This document shows positions 10,101 through 18,128 of a DNA stretch of 64,000 nucleotides, one piece after another; within the stretch, counting starts at the first letter, position 1; every line of letters begins with the position of its first letter. The position numbers and the translations under genes are program-made. Under the pieces are notes generated by a model. It saw only the letters and a program-made list of their open reading frames with translations. It did no database searches and had not been told where the DNA came from. Source of the DNA: Shewanella sediminis HAW-EB3 (GTDB lineage Bacteria; Pseudomonadota; Gammaproteobacteria; Enterobacterales; Shewanellaceae); contig NC_009831.1 in NCBI RefSeq assembly GCF_000018025.1, forward strand, positions 3,782,001 to 3,846,000, in the 5' to 3' direction.

Positions 10101-10654
10101 CCTCACTATTAAAGCAGCAGCTGACTCTCTCTTCTCGTCTCGGTCAAGGCAGTATCTTTAGTCTCACCTTAGATATCGCCACGCCGATTGCCGCGCAGAT
10201 AGAGAAGAGTGAAGCCGACATCTTAACTCTGCATGGCGTCAATGTGCTGTGTATCGACAATGACCCCAATGTGCTCGCCGGCATGACGGAGCTACTCAGT
10301 GGCTGGAAATGTAAGGTCTACGGCGCAAACTCAGTGCAACAGGCCAAGCGGAAATTTGAAAAGCACGCCAGTGAGATAGATATCATGTTAGTGGACTATC
10401 AGCTCGATGACAGTCTGGATGGACTCGCCCTGATGGCAGAGCTACAAGGGTTATCTGATCTGCCCCTGCCCGGTATTTTGATCACGGCAACCATAGATGA
10501 GGCCGTGGTTCAGCAAACGAAGGCTATGGGTTATGGCTACCTACGCAAAATCATTAAGCCTATAGCATTGAGGGCATTAATGAGTGCGACACTGGCTCAA
10601 AGCTTACGCAAAAACTACTGTGCTTCGAGCGAGAAAGTGGCTTTATCCAGCTGA
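7169..10654 (+). CDS. crbS: CrbS-like hybrid histidine kinase with sodium:solute symporter sensor domain
   Basis: Membrane sensor kinase, 1161 aa. Residues 1 to about 490 form a sodium:solute symporter (SLC5-like) module of about 13 membrane segments. A PAS domain lies near 620-730, a coiled coil near 735-790, and a histidine kinase core after it. The phosphoacceptor is H794 in SHDLLQPLSAARL, followed by an N-box (LQNLISNAFRYAGEG), DNGPGI and GLGLGLNIAQG. A C-terminal receiver follows, with D1076 in LVDYQL. This order and the HDLLQPL signature fit CrbS/MxtR kinases, which with CrbR/ErdR control acetyl-CoA synthetase and acetate use in Vibrio and Pseudomonas. The partner regulator gene is convergent and overlaps by 40 bp. 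A CbrA-type kinase is the main alternative. Confidence 0.8.
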   Translation: MFPNWLLVTISISYIGLLFLMAFLGDRYRDRLVNRQHTVIYALSLGVYCTSWGFLGTAGQAASNSFSYLPVYIAPILLFIFAWPFIQRLIRVSLKLNITSIADLLAARFGKSQLLAFIVTLVALFGTLPYIALQLKAIVNSYEILRQDHLMSSWQIGGVVSIILAGFTIIFGVRAIDVTERHPGMMLAIAFESFVKLVAYLTVGIFVSFFLFDSPLQIWNLANESLPASTEFNYPNLVSMFGLLFIVLSAFLCLPRQFQVLIVELKEQKHAIWSRWTFPIYILVFAFFATPLGQAGNLLYGDSLKSDAYVLFLPAFNGQAWLGLFSFLGAISAASSMVIISTIALSTMLSNEVVFPTLFKFSNIQSTNFHRFRSHLLSIRKALVLLVIFLSYGMFLLAPPDTLASLGEVAFGAIAQIGPTLFAAFLWRRVTLVGAILGISSGFSLWLVLNMLPQLGFYPHPLAGSEYSMTTMATLIGLLVNILMLWLVSLLTRQSVHEQMQNEHFIQRPDIDNLPSGVQKNIKPKDLELLVARFVGEERAEQGFRDFFSQHESLLSDRNSHNQALIFYTENMLASVMGSASARLVISCALNGRDIAINEVAQLVEDASSHRMEFSRSVLHSAIENASEGISVIDSDLKLVAWNKHYLELFDYPDDLIYIGCPVKQLIQYNLSHGGKFNKNIEQKVERRLTFLRQGSRHSTERIQGDGKTIRIEGNPIPDGGFVMIFSDITMYREAEKLLKEKNLDLEARVYERTRKLEKANLTLEQTNAELADAIQKVEQAHQKKSQYLKACSHDLLQPLSAARLFSSAFVQSSQLSEKQKQQIGYIDNSLKVANELLLDLNEISRIESGTLVPEIERFPLQEVLDSIVDEYTAISASANVEFRHIDTRLWVTSDKVMLRRILQNLISNAFRYAGEGKILLGCRRHGSKLKIQVVDNGPGIPLDKQAVIFEQFTRLQPSGHQGVNGLGLGLNIAQGLTSLLKQQLTLSSRLGQGSIFSLTLDIATPIAAQIEKSEADILTLHGVNVLCIDNDPNVLAGMTELLSGWKCKVYGANSVQQAKRKFEKHASEIDIMLVDYQLDDSLDGLALMAELQGLSDLPLPGILITATIDEAVVQQTKAMGYGYLRKIIKPIALRALMSATLAQSLRKNYCASSEKVALSS

Positions 10655-11277
10655 AGTTGACTCATGGCTATCACCGCCTGAGTACGGGTGTGAACCCCTA
10701 ACTTTAAGAATATCGCGCTGGCGTGAGCCTTGATAGTGGCTTCCGATAGCCCGAGATCGTAAGCAATCTGTTTATTTAACATTCCATCGGCAAACATCAT
10801 TAAAATTCGATGTTGACGCGGTGAGAGGCTCATGATCTTACTGCTCATGCTATCGGCTTCTACCGCATCGAAGTTGCTGCACCCTTCGGGTAGCCACTGC
10901 TTACCGGCGAGTACGCTCTGTATCGCCTCTAACATCATCGCTGCCGTTGTCGACTTGGGAATGAATCCTGCGGCGCCAAAAGACATGCTCTTGGACACGG
11001 TGACTTTATCTTCCTGACCCGAGATCACGATCACCCCCATCTGAGGAAAACAGTTTCGGATGCTGATCAAGGTATTAAATCCATGGGCTTTAGGAATATT
11101 CAAATCGAGTAACAATAGATCCGCATCATCATGCTCGGATAATAACGTGTCTAACTCCACAATGGTTTCAGCCTCAAAGAGGATCACATCATCGAAATTA
11201 GGCGCTAATATATTGATTAAGGCTTGGCGAAACAGTGGGTGGTCATCAGCTATTATTATTTTAAGTGGCTGTAACAT
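10615..11277 (-). CDS. crbR: CrbR-like LuxR-family response regulator
   Basis: Two-component response regulator, 220 aa. The receiver domain (residues 1-125) has the acidic pair D11 D12, phosphoacceptor D58 in LLLLDLNIPKAHGF and a conserved lysine in GFIPKST. The LuxR-type DNA-binding domain occupies about 150-205 (LSPRQHRILMMFADGMLNKQIAYDLGLSEATIKAHASAIFLKLGV, read in parts). It resembles the CrbR/ErdR group that pairs with symporter-type kinases. The kinase gene overlaps it tail to tail by 40 bp, supporting the pairing. Likely targets, from known homologs, are acs and related acetate or propionate genes; none is seen here except the nearby ligase operon. Confidence 0.8.
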   Translation of the reverse strand: MLQPLKIIIADDHPLFRQALINILAPNFDDVILFEAETIVELDTLLSEHDDADLLLLDLNIPKAHGFNTLISIRNCFPQMGVIVISGQEDKVTVSKSMSFGAAGFIPKSTTAAMMLEAIQSVLAGKQWLPEGCSNFDAVEADSMSSKIMSLSPRQHRILMMFADGMLNKQIAYDLGLSEATIKAHASAIFLKLGVHTRTQAVIAMSQLQLDKATFSLEAQ

Positions 11278-11708
11278 TGTTAACTCCTCGTTAATGAGCG
11301 ATATTCAGTCTAACGGAACGCCTGAGAATAACAACCGGGCTCAACGGGTTGTTATATTCGCAAAAAGAAAAACAAACGGCTTTTGTTATAACAACTTAAG
11401 TAAGCCAAGATGATAAATAAAAGTAAGTTAAAGGCCTGAGATATAGACTTATTAACTAGTCCTGAATATCTAATCAGGTCTGTTTTGTCGGCGTTACTAC
11501 CCATTTAGGGTCAAAAGACTCGTCGATAACGGCTTCGAAGAGGTGGTTGTTAGGCATCCAACTACCTGGAAGTTGATTAAATTTCCCACAACCACTTGTA
11601 CATTAACAAAGTCTCACATATTCTGGATTGAGGTTCCTACGTTTTCGACATAACAGTTTTCAACATAACGGTTTTTCAACACAACGCATTGACTATTAGG
11701 AGATTACT
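11278..11708. other. Intergenic region with three tandem 15-bp repeats before the patatin gene
   Basis: This 431-bp stretch between the divergent crbR and patatin genes holds no convincing coding sequence. At 11642-11687 there are three adjacent copies of a 15-16 bp unit of the form TTTTCAACATAACGG. They end about 10 bases before the AGGAGA ribosome binding site of the patatin gene. An 8-bp inverted repeat (GTGGTTGT at 11543 and ACAACCAC at 11588) also lies here. Promoters for both genes must be in this stretch, but none stands out. Confidence 0.5.
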
Positions 11709-12836
11709 TTGCCTGATAAAACAGCATTAGTTCTTGGCGGTGGTGGTGCGCGTGCGGCATATCAGGTCGGTGTGCTTAAAGCTATAGTACAGTTCTACCC
11801 CAGAAATCATGGGATCCCATTTAAAATCATCTGTGGTACGTCAGCCGGGGCCATCAACGGGACCTCGATTGCGACCCATGCTTCCTGCTTTCACCTCGGC
11901 GTTCGAAAACTGGAATGGGTATGGCGCAACTTCCATACAAGTAAAGTTTACAGCTCCTCGGCGGCCGGTATTTTGGCCCATTTAAGCAAGATGCTACTGA
12001 TGAGTATTCAGGAAGATAGGGTCAACACCAATGCGGGCAGCCTGTTTAATAGCGAACCCTTGCGAGTGCAGCTCAATCAGCTGATCAATTTTATTCGAAT
12101 AGACAGAAATATTGCCAGCGGTGCACTTAATGCCCTGAGCATAGATACTTCCTGCTATAACACCTCACGATCGATCACCTTTTTTCAAGCCAGCCGGGAT
12201 ATCAAGGAGTGGCACAGGGATAGACGAAGAGGAGAGAGGACCCAGCTTAATACAGAGCATCTGCTGGCAAGCAGTGCCATCCCACTCATATTTCCTTCGA
12301 TTAAGCTCAATCAGGGTTATTACGGAGATGGATCGGTGCACCAGCTCGCGCCCTTGAGCAGCCCTATTCACTTAGGGGCAAAAAAAATCATGGTGATCAA
12401 TCTGGAGAGCCCTCATAAACAGATGCCCCAAGAGTTAGAGCATCACCCCAAGACCGCGACGATTACGGGCCACCTACTCGATACCATCTTTTCAGATACG
12501 CTTAACAGCGATCTCGAGCGGCTCGAGCGGGTCAACAACACCCTCTCCCTCATCCCAAAAGAGGATTGTGAGAAGCTCCCGCTGACTAATATTGAAACCT
12601 TAGTGATTAAACCCAGTGAGGATCTCAGTCAATTGGCATCCCAGTATTATCATGAGATGCCCTTTGCGGTTAAGTCTATGCTGAGACCCCTGGGGATTAA
12701 GCAACAGACCGATTCGAGTATCGTCTCTTACCTGCTGTTCGAAAAGGCTTACTGCAGTGCACTTATCGATTTAGGTTATCAGGATGCCATGTGTCAGATC
12801 GATGAGATCCGGGACTTTTTTGAGATAGATAATTAG
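11709..12836 (+). CDS. Patatin-like phospholipase family protein
   Basis: Predicted lipid acyl hydrolase with a Ser-Asp catalytic dyad, 375 aa. The oxyanion motif GGGGARAAYQVG is at residues 10-21, the nucleophile is S45 in CGTSAGA (GxSxG), and the catalytic aspartate is D207 in YYGDGSV (DG motif). No signal peptide is present, so it is probably cytoplasmic or peripheral to the inner membrane, like RssA-type proteins. The start is a TTG, chosen because AGGAGA sits six bases upstream and because the patatin fold begins immediately (DKTALVLGGGG). It is transcribed away from crbR. Its substrate is unknown. Confidence 0.85.
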   Translation: MPDKTALVLGGGGARAAYQVGVLKAIVQFYPRNHGIPFKIICGTSAGAINGTSIATHASCFHLGVRKLEWVWRNFHTSKVYSSSAAGILAHLSKMLLMSIQEDRVNTNAGSLFNSEPLRVQLNQLINFIRIDRNIASGALNALSIDTSCYNTSRSITFFQASRDIKEWHRDRRRGERTQLNTEHLLASSAIPLIFPSIKLNQGYYGDGSVHQLAPLSSPIHLGAKKIMVINLESPHKQMPQELEHHPKTATITGHLLDTIFSDTLNSDLERLERVNNTLSLIPKEDCEKLPLTNIETLVIKPSEDLSQLASQYYHEMPFAVKSMLRPLGIKQQTDSSIVSYLLFEKAYCSALIDLGYQDAMCQIDEIRDFFEIDN

Positions 12837-12922
12837 TTCAGAATAGCTAGTTTGGAATAGATAGCTCGATGGATTGCAGTAGTGAACCGATAGCAGCAAC
12901 TGATCTCAAAAACTGTTCAGCG

Positions 12923-13636
12923 CTATAGTTCGGCGCGCCGGACGATCAAACCCGCAGCGTTCTCCCCCCACACCCGATATATCCTGCTACCGGGATGAAA
13001 ACCATCCACCGCCATATCCTGACGTTCTAAGGCCTGTTCAATATTAACCAGCTCGCAGTCATCATCACCCAGGCTTAGCTTAGCGAGACGGGTATTGAAT
13101 GCCTTAGCCCTTTGTCCCAAGCACCATCTCAATGGCTGCGGCAGGGCCGGAAACTGATTCATCGGGGGAACGCGGGTGAGTAAAATGTGTTTCACGGCAA
13201 ATTGCGTCTTTAGCAGCTCAATCAAACTCTCTTGTTGCTCTATCCAACGGCTCACCGATAACGGACTGAGCACATCGTTGACCCCTAAAGAGATTAACAC
13301 CACATCAAACTCGCTGGGGTCCAACTGCTTCAACGTATGGATAAGATCCTCAGTTTTATTGCCGGACTGAGCGACAAGCAGCCAGTCGACCCGATACTGT
13401 CTGGCCAGCTCACGCGTCAGACAGCCGGACAAGGCTTGAGATTGAGTATCGACACCGACACCGGCTGCAGCCGAATCGCCCACCACGAGCACCCTAAGTC
13501 GCCTCCCCTCACCAAGAGTACCGCCGCGGCCACCGGCGGCTTCCGGTAGCTTTGGGGTGACCCGACGAACATATCGCCCCTGTAATACCAACAGGGGGGC
13601 GAGCAAGATTAAGATGACATTGTGCAACATGCCCAT
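12923..13636 (-). CDS. SGNH/GDSL-type hydrolase
   Basis: Predicted esterase or lipase of the SGNH superfamily, 237 aa. Block I is VVGDSAAAGVG with nucleophile S55. Block II glycine and block III asparagine are seen in SGNKTED and LGVND. Block V DGFHPG supplies D211 and H214. The N-terminus has one hydrophobic segment (residues 4-18) that is an uncleaved anchor or signal. The gene directly follows the cation antiporter gene on the same strand with a 10-bp gap, so the two are probably co-transcribed. Substrate unknown. Confidence 0.82.
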   Translation of the reverse strand: MGMLHNVILILLAPLLVLQGRYVRRVTPKLPEAAGGRGGTLGEGRRLRVLVVGDSAAAGVGVDTQSQALSGCLTRELARQYRVDWLLVAQSGNKTEDLIHTLKQLDPSEFDVVLISLGVNDVLSPLSVSRWIEQQESLIELLKTQFAVKHILLTRVPPMNQFPALPQPLRWCLGQRAKAFNTRLAKLSLGDDDCELVNIEQALERQDMAVDGFHPGSRIYRVWGENAAGLIVRRAEL

Positions 13637-13646
13637 TCCTCAGTCC

Positions 13647-15596
13647 CTAGCCTTGCAACAAGAAATGCTCAGCCTTCTCTATTCGGCGCGGTTTACCGAG
13701 AATGATCAAGGTATCACCCGGACGAATTTTCCAATCTAACTCCGGGCTTTCAACCTCTGAGCCTGAACGCCTCACGGCCCGGAGCTCGACCCTAAGTTTC
13801 TCCCAGGGAATGTCGGCCAAGGTCAAGCCTACGGCGTTTGCTCCCTTGGGCAGCGCAACGGCGTGCAGGTGCTCAAGAGTGAAGTCGGTCTCGGCTCCTG
13901 AAAAGAAACCATGGAGATACTGATAATGGTTACGTCTCTCATATTCCAGTCGTTTTAAAATTCTGGTCAGCGGAACGCCGCACTGATACAGCACCTGAGA
14001 AACGAGCATTAAACTGCCCTCAAGCGTCTCGGGGATAACCTGGCTGGCTCCCGCAGCCTCCAGCTCTTCCATCCCGGTATCGTCACGGGTTCTGACCAAT
14101 ATTTTTGAATCCGGGGCCAGTTGACGACACAGGGGCAACACCTCCTCGAGGATTCGACCATTACTAAAGGTCAATACAATCAGCTTCGCCTCCCGGATTT
14201 TGGCCTGTTTAAGAATGCTGCGATTACAGACATCGCCAAAATAAACCGGTTCCCCCGCTTTTCTCGCCTCAGATACGCGGGTGGGATCCAGATCAAGTAC
14301 CAAGAATGGTACCGCTTCCGTTTTCATGAACCGGGCGATAGTTTGCCCGACGCGGCCATAGCCCAGGATTAATACCAGATCGTTTTCATGCTCTATATTC
14401 GGCTCAATGGCTGGCGGCTTCTCGGCTTTAGGTCTAACCCCCTGCAGGTAACGAGCGACATCGACGCTGTGCCTCACCAACCAGGGAGCTACCGCCATTG
14501 ACAGCACCGCCACCATAACCAATTTAGTGCTTAGGGCGATATCGAGAAGTCGATAATTAACCGCCAATGCCAACACCACGAAACTAAATTCCCCCACCTG
14601 AGCCAGACTCAAGGCCGTCGACATTGAGGTTCGGAATGATTCACGGGCGGCTCTTAACAAAGCGAAAATCACTAAGGCTTTGCCGAAAATCACGGCCACC
14701 AGCAAGATTAAGATCTGCCACCAGAACTGAAAAACGAGCGTGAAGTCGAGCAACATACCAATTGAGATAAAAAACAACCCCATCAGTAGATCACGAAATG
14801 GTCTGATATCCGCCTCAAGCTGCCGCTTATACTGGCTTTCTCCCAGCAACATACCTGCCATAAAGGCACCGAGCGCCATGGACAAACCCAGCCATTGAGT
14901 CAAGGCTCCGGTTAACAACGCAACCACCAGGGTCGAGAGCATAAATAGCTCATTGGAGCGTGAGCGGGCAACTTCATCAAATAATCTCGGCAGGCCCCAC
15001 TTACCGAAAGCCATCAAGGCAACGAAGGCCAGGACACCTTCAACCATGGCATAAGCTATGGTTTTCGCCGACAACACCTCTCCCCCAGAGGCCAGAAGTG
15101 GCAATAGGATCAATAGCGGGACAACGGCAAGATCTTGAAATAACAGGACACTGACAGAAAGCTCACCGTGACGTCGCCTTAACCAGCCTTGCTCATTAAG
15201 TAACTTAAGCACGATAGCCGTGGAAGAGAGTGCGATGGCCGAGCCGACCACGACAGATTCAACTAAGGTTAGTCCCCCCAAAAATGAGATACCGGTGGCC
15301 AGTACCGTTGTCACGACAACTTGGGCGCTACCCAGACCAAATACGGTGCGTCTCATCGCCCATAATCTGGGAAGCGAAAACTCCAGACCTAAACTGAACA
15401 TGAGTAACACGACGCCGAGCTCGGCAACAGATTGCATCTGATGTTGACTAAACCAGTTGAAACCAGAGGGACCACTGATAACGCCCGTGAGGAGGTAGGC
15501 CAAGATAGCAGGCAATCCTGCCCGTCTCAGCAGCGCAATCGAGATAATTGCCACCACAAGCATCAGAAGAATTTGAATAAGAAAACTGTGTTCCAT
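13647..15596 (-). CDS. CPA2-family monovalent cation:proton antiporter with RCK domain (Kef-like)
   Basis: Inner-membrane potassium or sodium/proton antiporter, 649 aa. The first 380 residues form a 12-13 segment Na_H_Exchanger domain, including the GVVLLMFSLGLEFS segment. A TrkA-N (RCK) nucleotide-binding domain follows from about 405, with LVLILGYGRVGQTIARF as its GxGxxG fold. A TrkA-C domain lies at about 560-645. Length and order match Kef/YbaL-type proteins, but the glutathione-gating features of KefB/KefC cannot be assigned from reading, so no symbol is given. It is the first gene of a probable pair with the SGNH hydrolase gene. Confidence 0.88.
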   Translation of the reverse strand: MEHSFLIQILLMLVVAIISIALLRRAGLPAILAYLLTGVISGPSGFNWFSQHQMQSVAELGVVLLMFSLGLEFSLPRLWAMRRTVFGLGSAQVVVTTVLATGISFLGGLTLVESVVVGSAIALSSTAIVLKLLNEQGWLRRRHGELSVSVLLFQDLAVVPLLILLPLLASGGEVLSAKTIAYAMVEGVLAFVALMAFGKWGLPRLFDEVARSRSNELFMLSTLVVALLTGALTQWLGLSMALGAFMAGMLLGESQYKRQLEADIRPFRDLLMGLFFISIGMLLDFTLVFQFWWQILILLVAVIFGKALVIFALLRAARESFRTSMSTALSLAQVGEFSFVVLALAVNYRLLDIALSTKLVMVAVLSMAVAPWLVRHSVDVARYLQGVRPKAEKPPAIEPNIEHENDLVLILGYGRVGQTIARFMKTEAVPFLVLDLDPTRVSEARKAGEPVYFGDVCNRSILKQAKIREAKLIVLTFSNGRILEEVLPLCRQLAPDSKILVRTRDDTGMEELEAAGASQVIPETLEGSLMLVSQVLYQCGVPLTRILKRLEYERRNHYQYLHGFFSGAETDFTLEHLHAVALPKGANAVGLTLADIPWEKLRVELRAVRRSGSEVESPELDWKIRPGDTLIILGKPRRIEKAEHFLLQG

Positions 15597-15780
15597 TTAA
15601 ATTTTGGCTCCAAGTCAAATAACTGACACATCATTTTTAGTACTGACTACAGAAAGATTAACTCAATGACAAATAAAGACAAATTTAATTAACAAAATAT
15701 TAGGCATACTAATTGCTAGTAAACATTCAATTGAGAGGTTTCTTAACCTCAACAAGACTGGCATTGATGGAGTACTAATT

Positions 15781-16662
15781 ATGGACTTTGGCCTAGCGAC
15801 AGAGTTTTATCCCGAAGAGTATCAGTATCAACCTGAATTGTACGGTGTTGATAATACTGAACTCGATTTAGTGGAAATTATTCAGCAACTACACGAAAGT
15901 TTAGATCCCAGGACAGTTTTTGCCTGTTTCGGCAAAGTCATGGGACAACATTTGCCTATGCATGGTGTAAAGCTCCACTACAAACATTATCAGTTTAGTT
16001 GGGGAAGGCCTCATGGGCTAGTTATTAAGCAACAGCTGGAATGCTCCGGTGAGGCGGCAACTCTTCAATACAGCTTGAAGTCTCCGTTAACGCCGTCACA
16101 AGCACAGCGATTACAGTTACTGCAGACTCTGGTGCTCTTGCCACTGTTTAATGCAACCCAGTTCCATGAGATGTCTCAGCAGGCCATGTACGACTCTCTC
16201 ACCAAGCTAGGTAATCGTCACTATTATATGGAGAGCCTGAAGAAAGCGATTGCAACGGCCAAGCGCTATAGTAACGATCTCTCATTAATCGTGCTTGATT
16301 TAGATAATTTCAAGAAGCTTAACGACCGTTATGGCCACCAATTTGGCGATAACGTGCTATCTGAATTTGGCCAACTATTAACCGGCGCTATCCGAAATAC
16401 CGATCAGGCATTTCGCATCGGTGGGGATGAGTTTGTCGTCGTCGTGCGCGGGGACAAACAGGCCGCCAGCATCTTATGTGAACGGATATTATCCTCTATG
16501 TCATCGCTACCTTTGTTTGAAAAACATGAGATCCAAACCAGTTTAGGTGTCTCTCAATGGATAAACGGTGAGGTCCCATCGGCACTGTATGAACGAGCCG
16601 ACAGGGCGCTATATAGAGCCAAGGCGGCCGGACGACAATGTTTCAGGGTTGATGGTGAGTAA
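15781..16662 (+). CDS. GGDEF-domain diguanylate cyclase
   Basis: Makes cyclic di-GMP from two GTP. The 293 aa have an N-terminal sensory region (about 1-130) without membrane segments and a C-terminal GGDEF domain (about 135-290). The active-site motif is intact (GGDEF, residues 214-218), and an RNTD inhibitory I-site sits five residues before it, so product inhibition is expected. A ribosome binding site (GGAG) lies eight bases before the ATG. The gene is convergent with tilS and overlaps its 3' end by 20 bp. The signal sensed is unknown. Confidence 0.88.
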   Translation: MDFGLATEFYPEEYQYQPELYGVDNTELDLVEIIQQLHESLDPRTVFACFGKVMGQHLPMHGVKLHYKHYQFSWGRPHGLVIKQQLECSGEAATLQYSLKSPLTPSQAQRLQLLQTLVLLPLFNATQFHEMSQQAMYDSLTKLGNRHYYMESLKKAIATAKRYSNDLSLIVLDLDNFKKLNDRYGHQFGDNVLSEFGQLLTGAIRNTDQAFRIGGDEFVVVVRGDKQAASILCERILSSMSSLPLFEKHEIQTSLGVSQWINGEVPSALYERADRALYRAKAAGRQCFRVDGE

Positions 16663-18127
16663 AAGGGAAACTTGAGTTACGAGTTACGATTTTAAAGTTC
16701 AAACCAGCACTCGCATCCCGACACACAAACGCCTTCTCAATCCAATAACCGACGGCGCAGACCAACACATTATTGTAAAAGATAAACGGCACCTTCTCTC
16801 GCTCCCAAGGAGGAATGCCAGACTCCTGCCATAACTTCTTAAGCTCACGTCCCTTCTGCCTGTTATGGGGAGAGCATCGCGTACTACCCGCAATAGCGAA
16901 ACGAACGGTCACCCTCTCATCAGCATTGGGTAAACGCACCCTGTCGAGTTGAGATAACATGCGAACCTGTAGCGATTTTATTTCTGAAACTGACAAGCGC
17001 AGCTCAGCTTCACTACTCTCTATTTGAACGACACCCCCAGCCCCATCGCAATCGGGTGATAGCAAGGGGGTTAAATCCCACTCGAGTATCGGCGCGTTTA
17101 TTCGCTCAGCATGCTCAGCTTCAACAGAGGAGAGATAAGCCCGTCCCCTGAAGCGCCTGACAAGGGTATCACCTAATCTGAGCTCGACCTTAGCATCGAC
17201 TCTGGCATCGAGTAACTGATATAGCACCTGTTCCAGTTGAACTTGCGATAATGGCGCAAAGCCGAGATATTCGATATAGCCCCTGAGAAGCAAGAGCTGC
17301 CAATTAACCCCTTGTTCTCTTAAGTCTGAGAGTTCCAGAGCTGTGCCATTTCCCTGGCTGACTGGCACAATATATGAAGGTAAGCGTTTACTCACCTCCT
17401 CATCGATAACAGCTTGCTGCTGAGCACATAAGGCGGCACTTCGACTCGCCGTCACGGCAATCGAACTCCAGCGAGCCTTAAGCTTGGGGATGATCTCCAG
17501 ACGCAAAAAATTCCGGTCATACTTAGTGTCTTGATTACTCTCATCTTCAATATGAGCGATCGCCTGACTGGTTGCCAACGACTCGATCTGTTCGCGACTA
17601 ATAGACAATAGCGGCCTGAGCAGTTGTTTGTTGTTATCGAATGCCTGCACCTCGCCCATGGCCGACAAGCCTTTAGGGCCCAGTCCTCGTTTGAGTGCAA
17701 GCAAAACGGTCTCTAATTGATCATCTAAATGATGGGCGGTTAACAGGGCATCACCCGGTGCCATCAAGGAAGTTATCGCCTCGTAGCGGGCACTACGGGC
17801 CTGAGCCTCAATACTGAGCCTGGGCCCCATTTTTACCTTTACCTGTCTGATTTCGATAGGTAACTGATATTTAGCAGCCTGTGACTGACAATGACGAACC
17901 CAAGCATCGGCATTTGAGCTCAACCCATGATGAACATGCACCAAGAGATAACGATATTGGGGGTTGTGCCTGGCAAAGCTGGCTAATCCTTGCGCCAACA
18001 CCTCTGAATCGACCCCGCCACTGTAAGCGAGCACTAACTGAGAGCCGGAACCGACAGACGCCTTAGCGACACAGTCGGCAATTAAACTGCTGGCATCAAA
18101 TTCCGGGACAGGGGTACGATCACTCAT
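16643..18127 (-). CDS. tilS: tRNA(Ile)-lysidine synthase
   Basis: Modifies C34 of the CAU-anticodon tRNA-Ile to lysidine using ATP and lysine, which is essential for decoding AUA. The N-type PP-loop SGGVDS is at residues 36-41, and the TilS catalytic and C-terminal substrate-binding regions follow (for example GSTRCSPHNRQKGRELKKLW near 420-440). At 494 aa it is slightly long. The last about 14 residues derive from a heptanucleotide repeat (GAGTTAC twice on the plus strand, 16674-16687) and then run into the 3' end of the convergent GGDEF gene. The original stop was probably lost to this repeat, which is inference. It lies one base after dnaE. Confidence 0.92.
   Translation of the reverse strand: MSDRTPVPEFDASSLIADCVAKASVGSGSQLVLAYSGGVDSEVLAQGLASFARHNPQYRYLLVHVHHGLSSNADAWVRHCQSQAAKYQLPIEIRQVKVKMGPRLSIEAQARSARYEAITSLMAPGDALLTAHHLDDQLETVLLALKRGLGPKGLSAMGEVQAFDNNKQLLRPLLSISREQIESLATSQAIAHIEDESNQDTKYDRNFLRLEIIPKLKARWSSIAVTASRSAALCAQQQAVIDEEVSKRLPSYIVPVSQGNGTALELSDLREQGVNWQLLLLRGYIEYLGFAPLSQVQLEQVLYQLLDARVDAKVELRLGDTLVRRFRGRAYLSSVEAEHAERINAPILEWDLTPLLSPDCDGAGGVVQIESSEAELRLSVSEIKSLQVRMLSQLDRVRLPNADERVTVRFAIAGSTRCSPHNRQKGRELKKLWQESGIPPWEREKVPFIFYNNVLVCAVGYWIEKAFVCRDASAGLNFKIVTRNSSFPFTHHQP
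16674..16689 (+). repeat. Heptanucleotide tandem repeat (GAGTTAC) inside the tilS 3' end
   Basis: Two perfect copies of GAGTTAC plus GA. It is one of several short 7-bp-period arrays at gene ends in this window (also near 48151, 52664, 54493 and 62061). Here it lies within the tilS coding region, just before the stop. Confidence 0.6.
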
Positions 18128-18128
18128 C

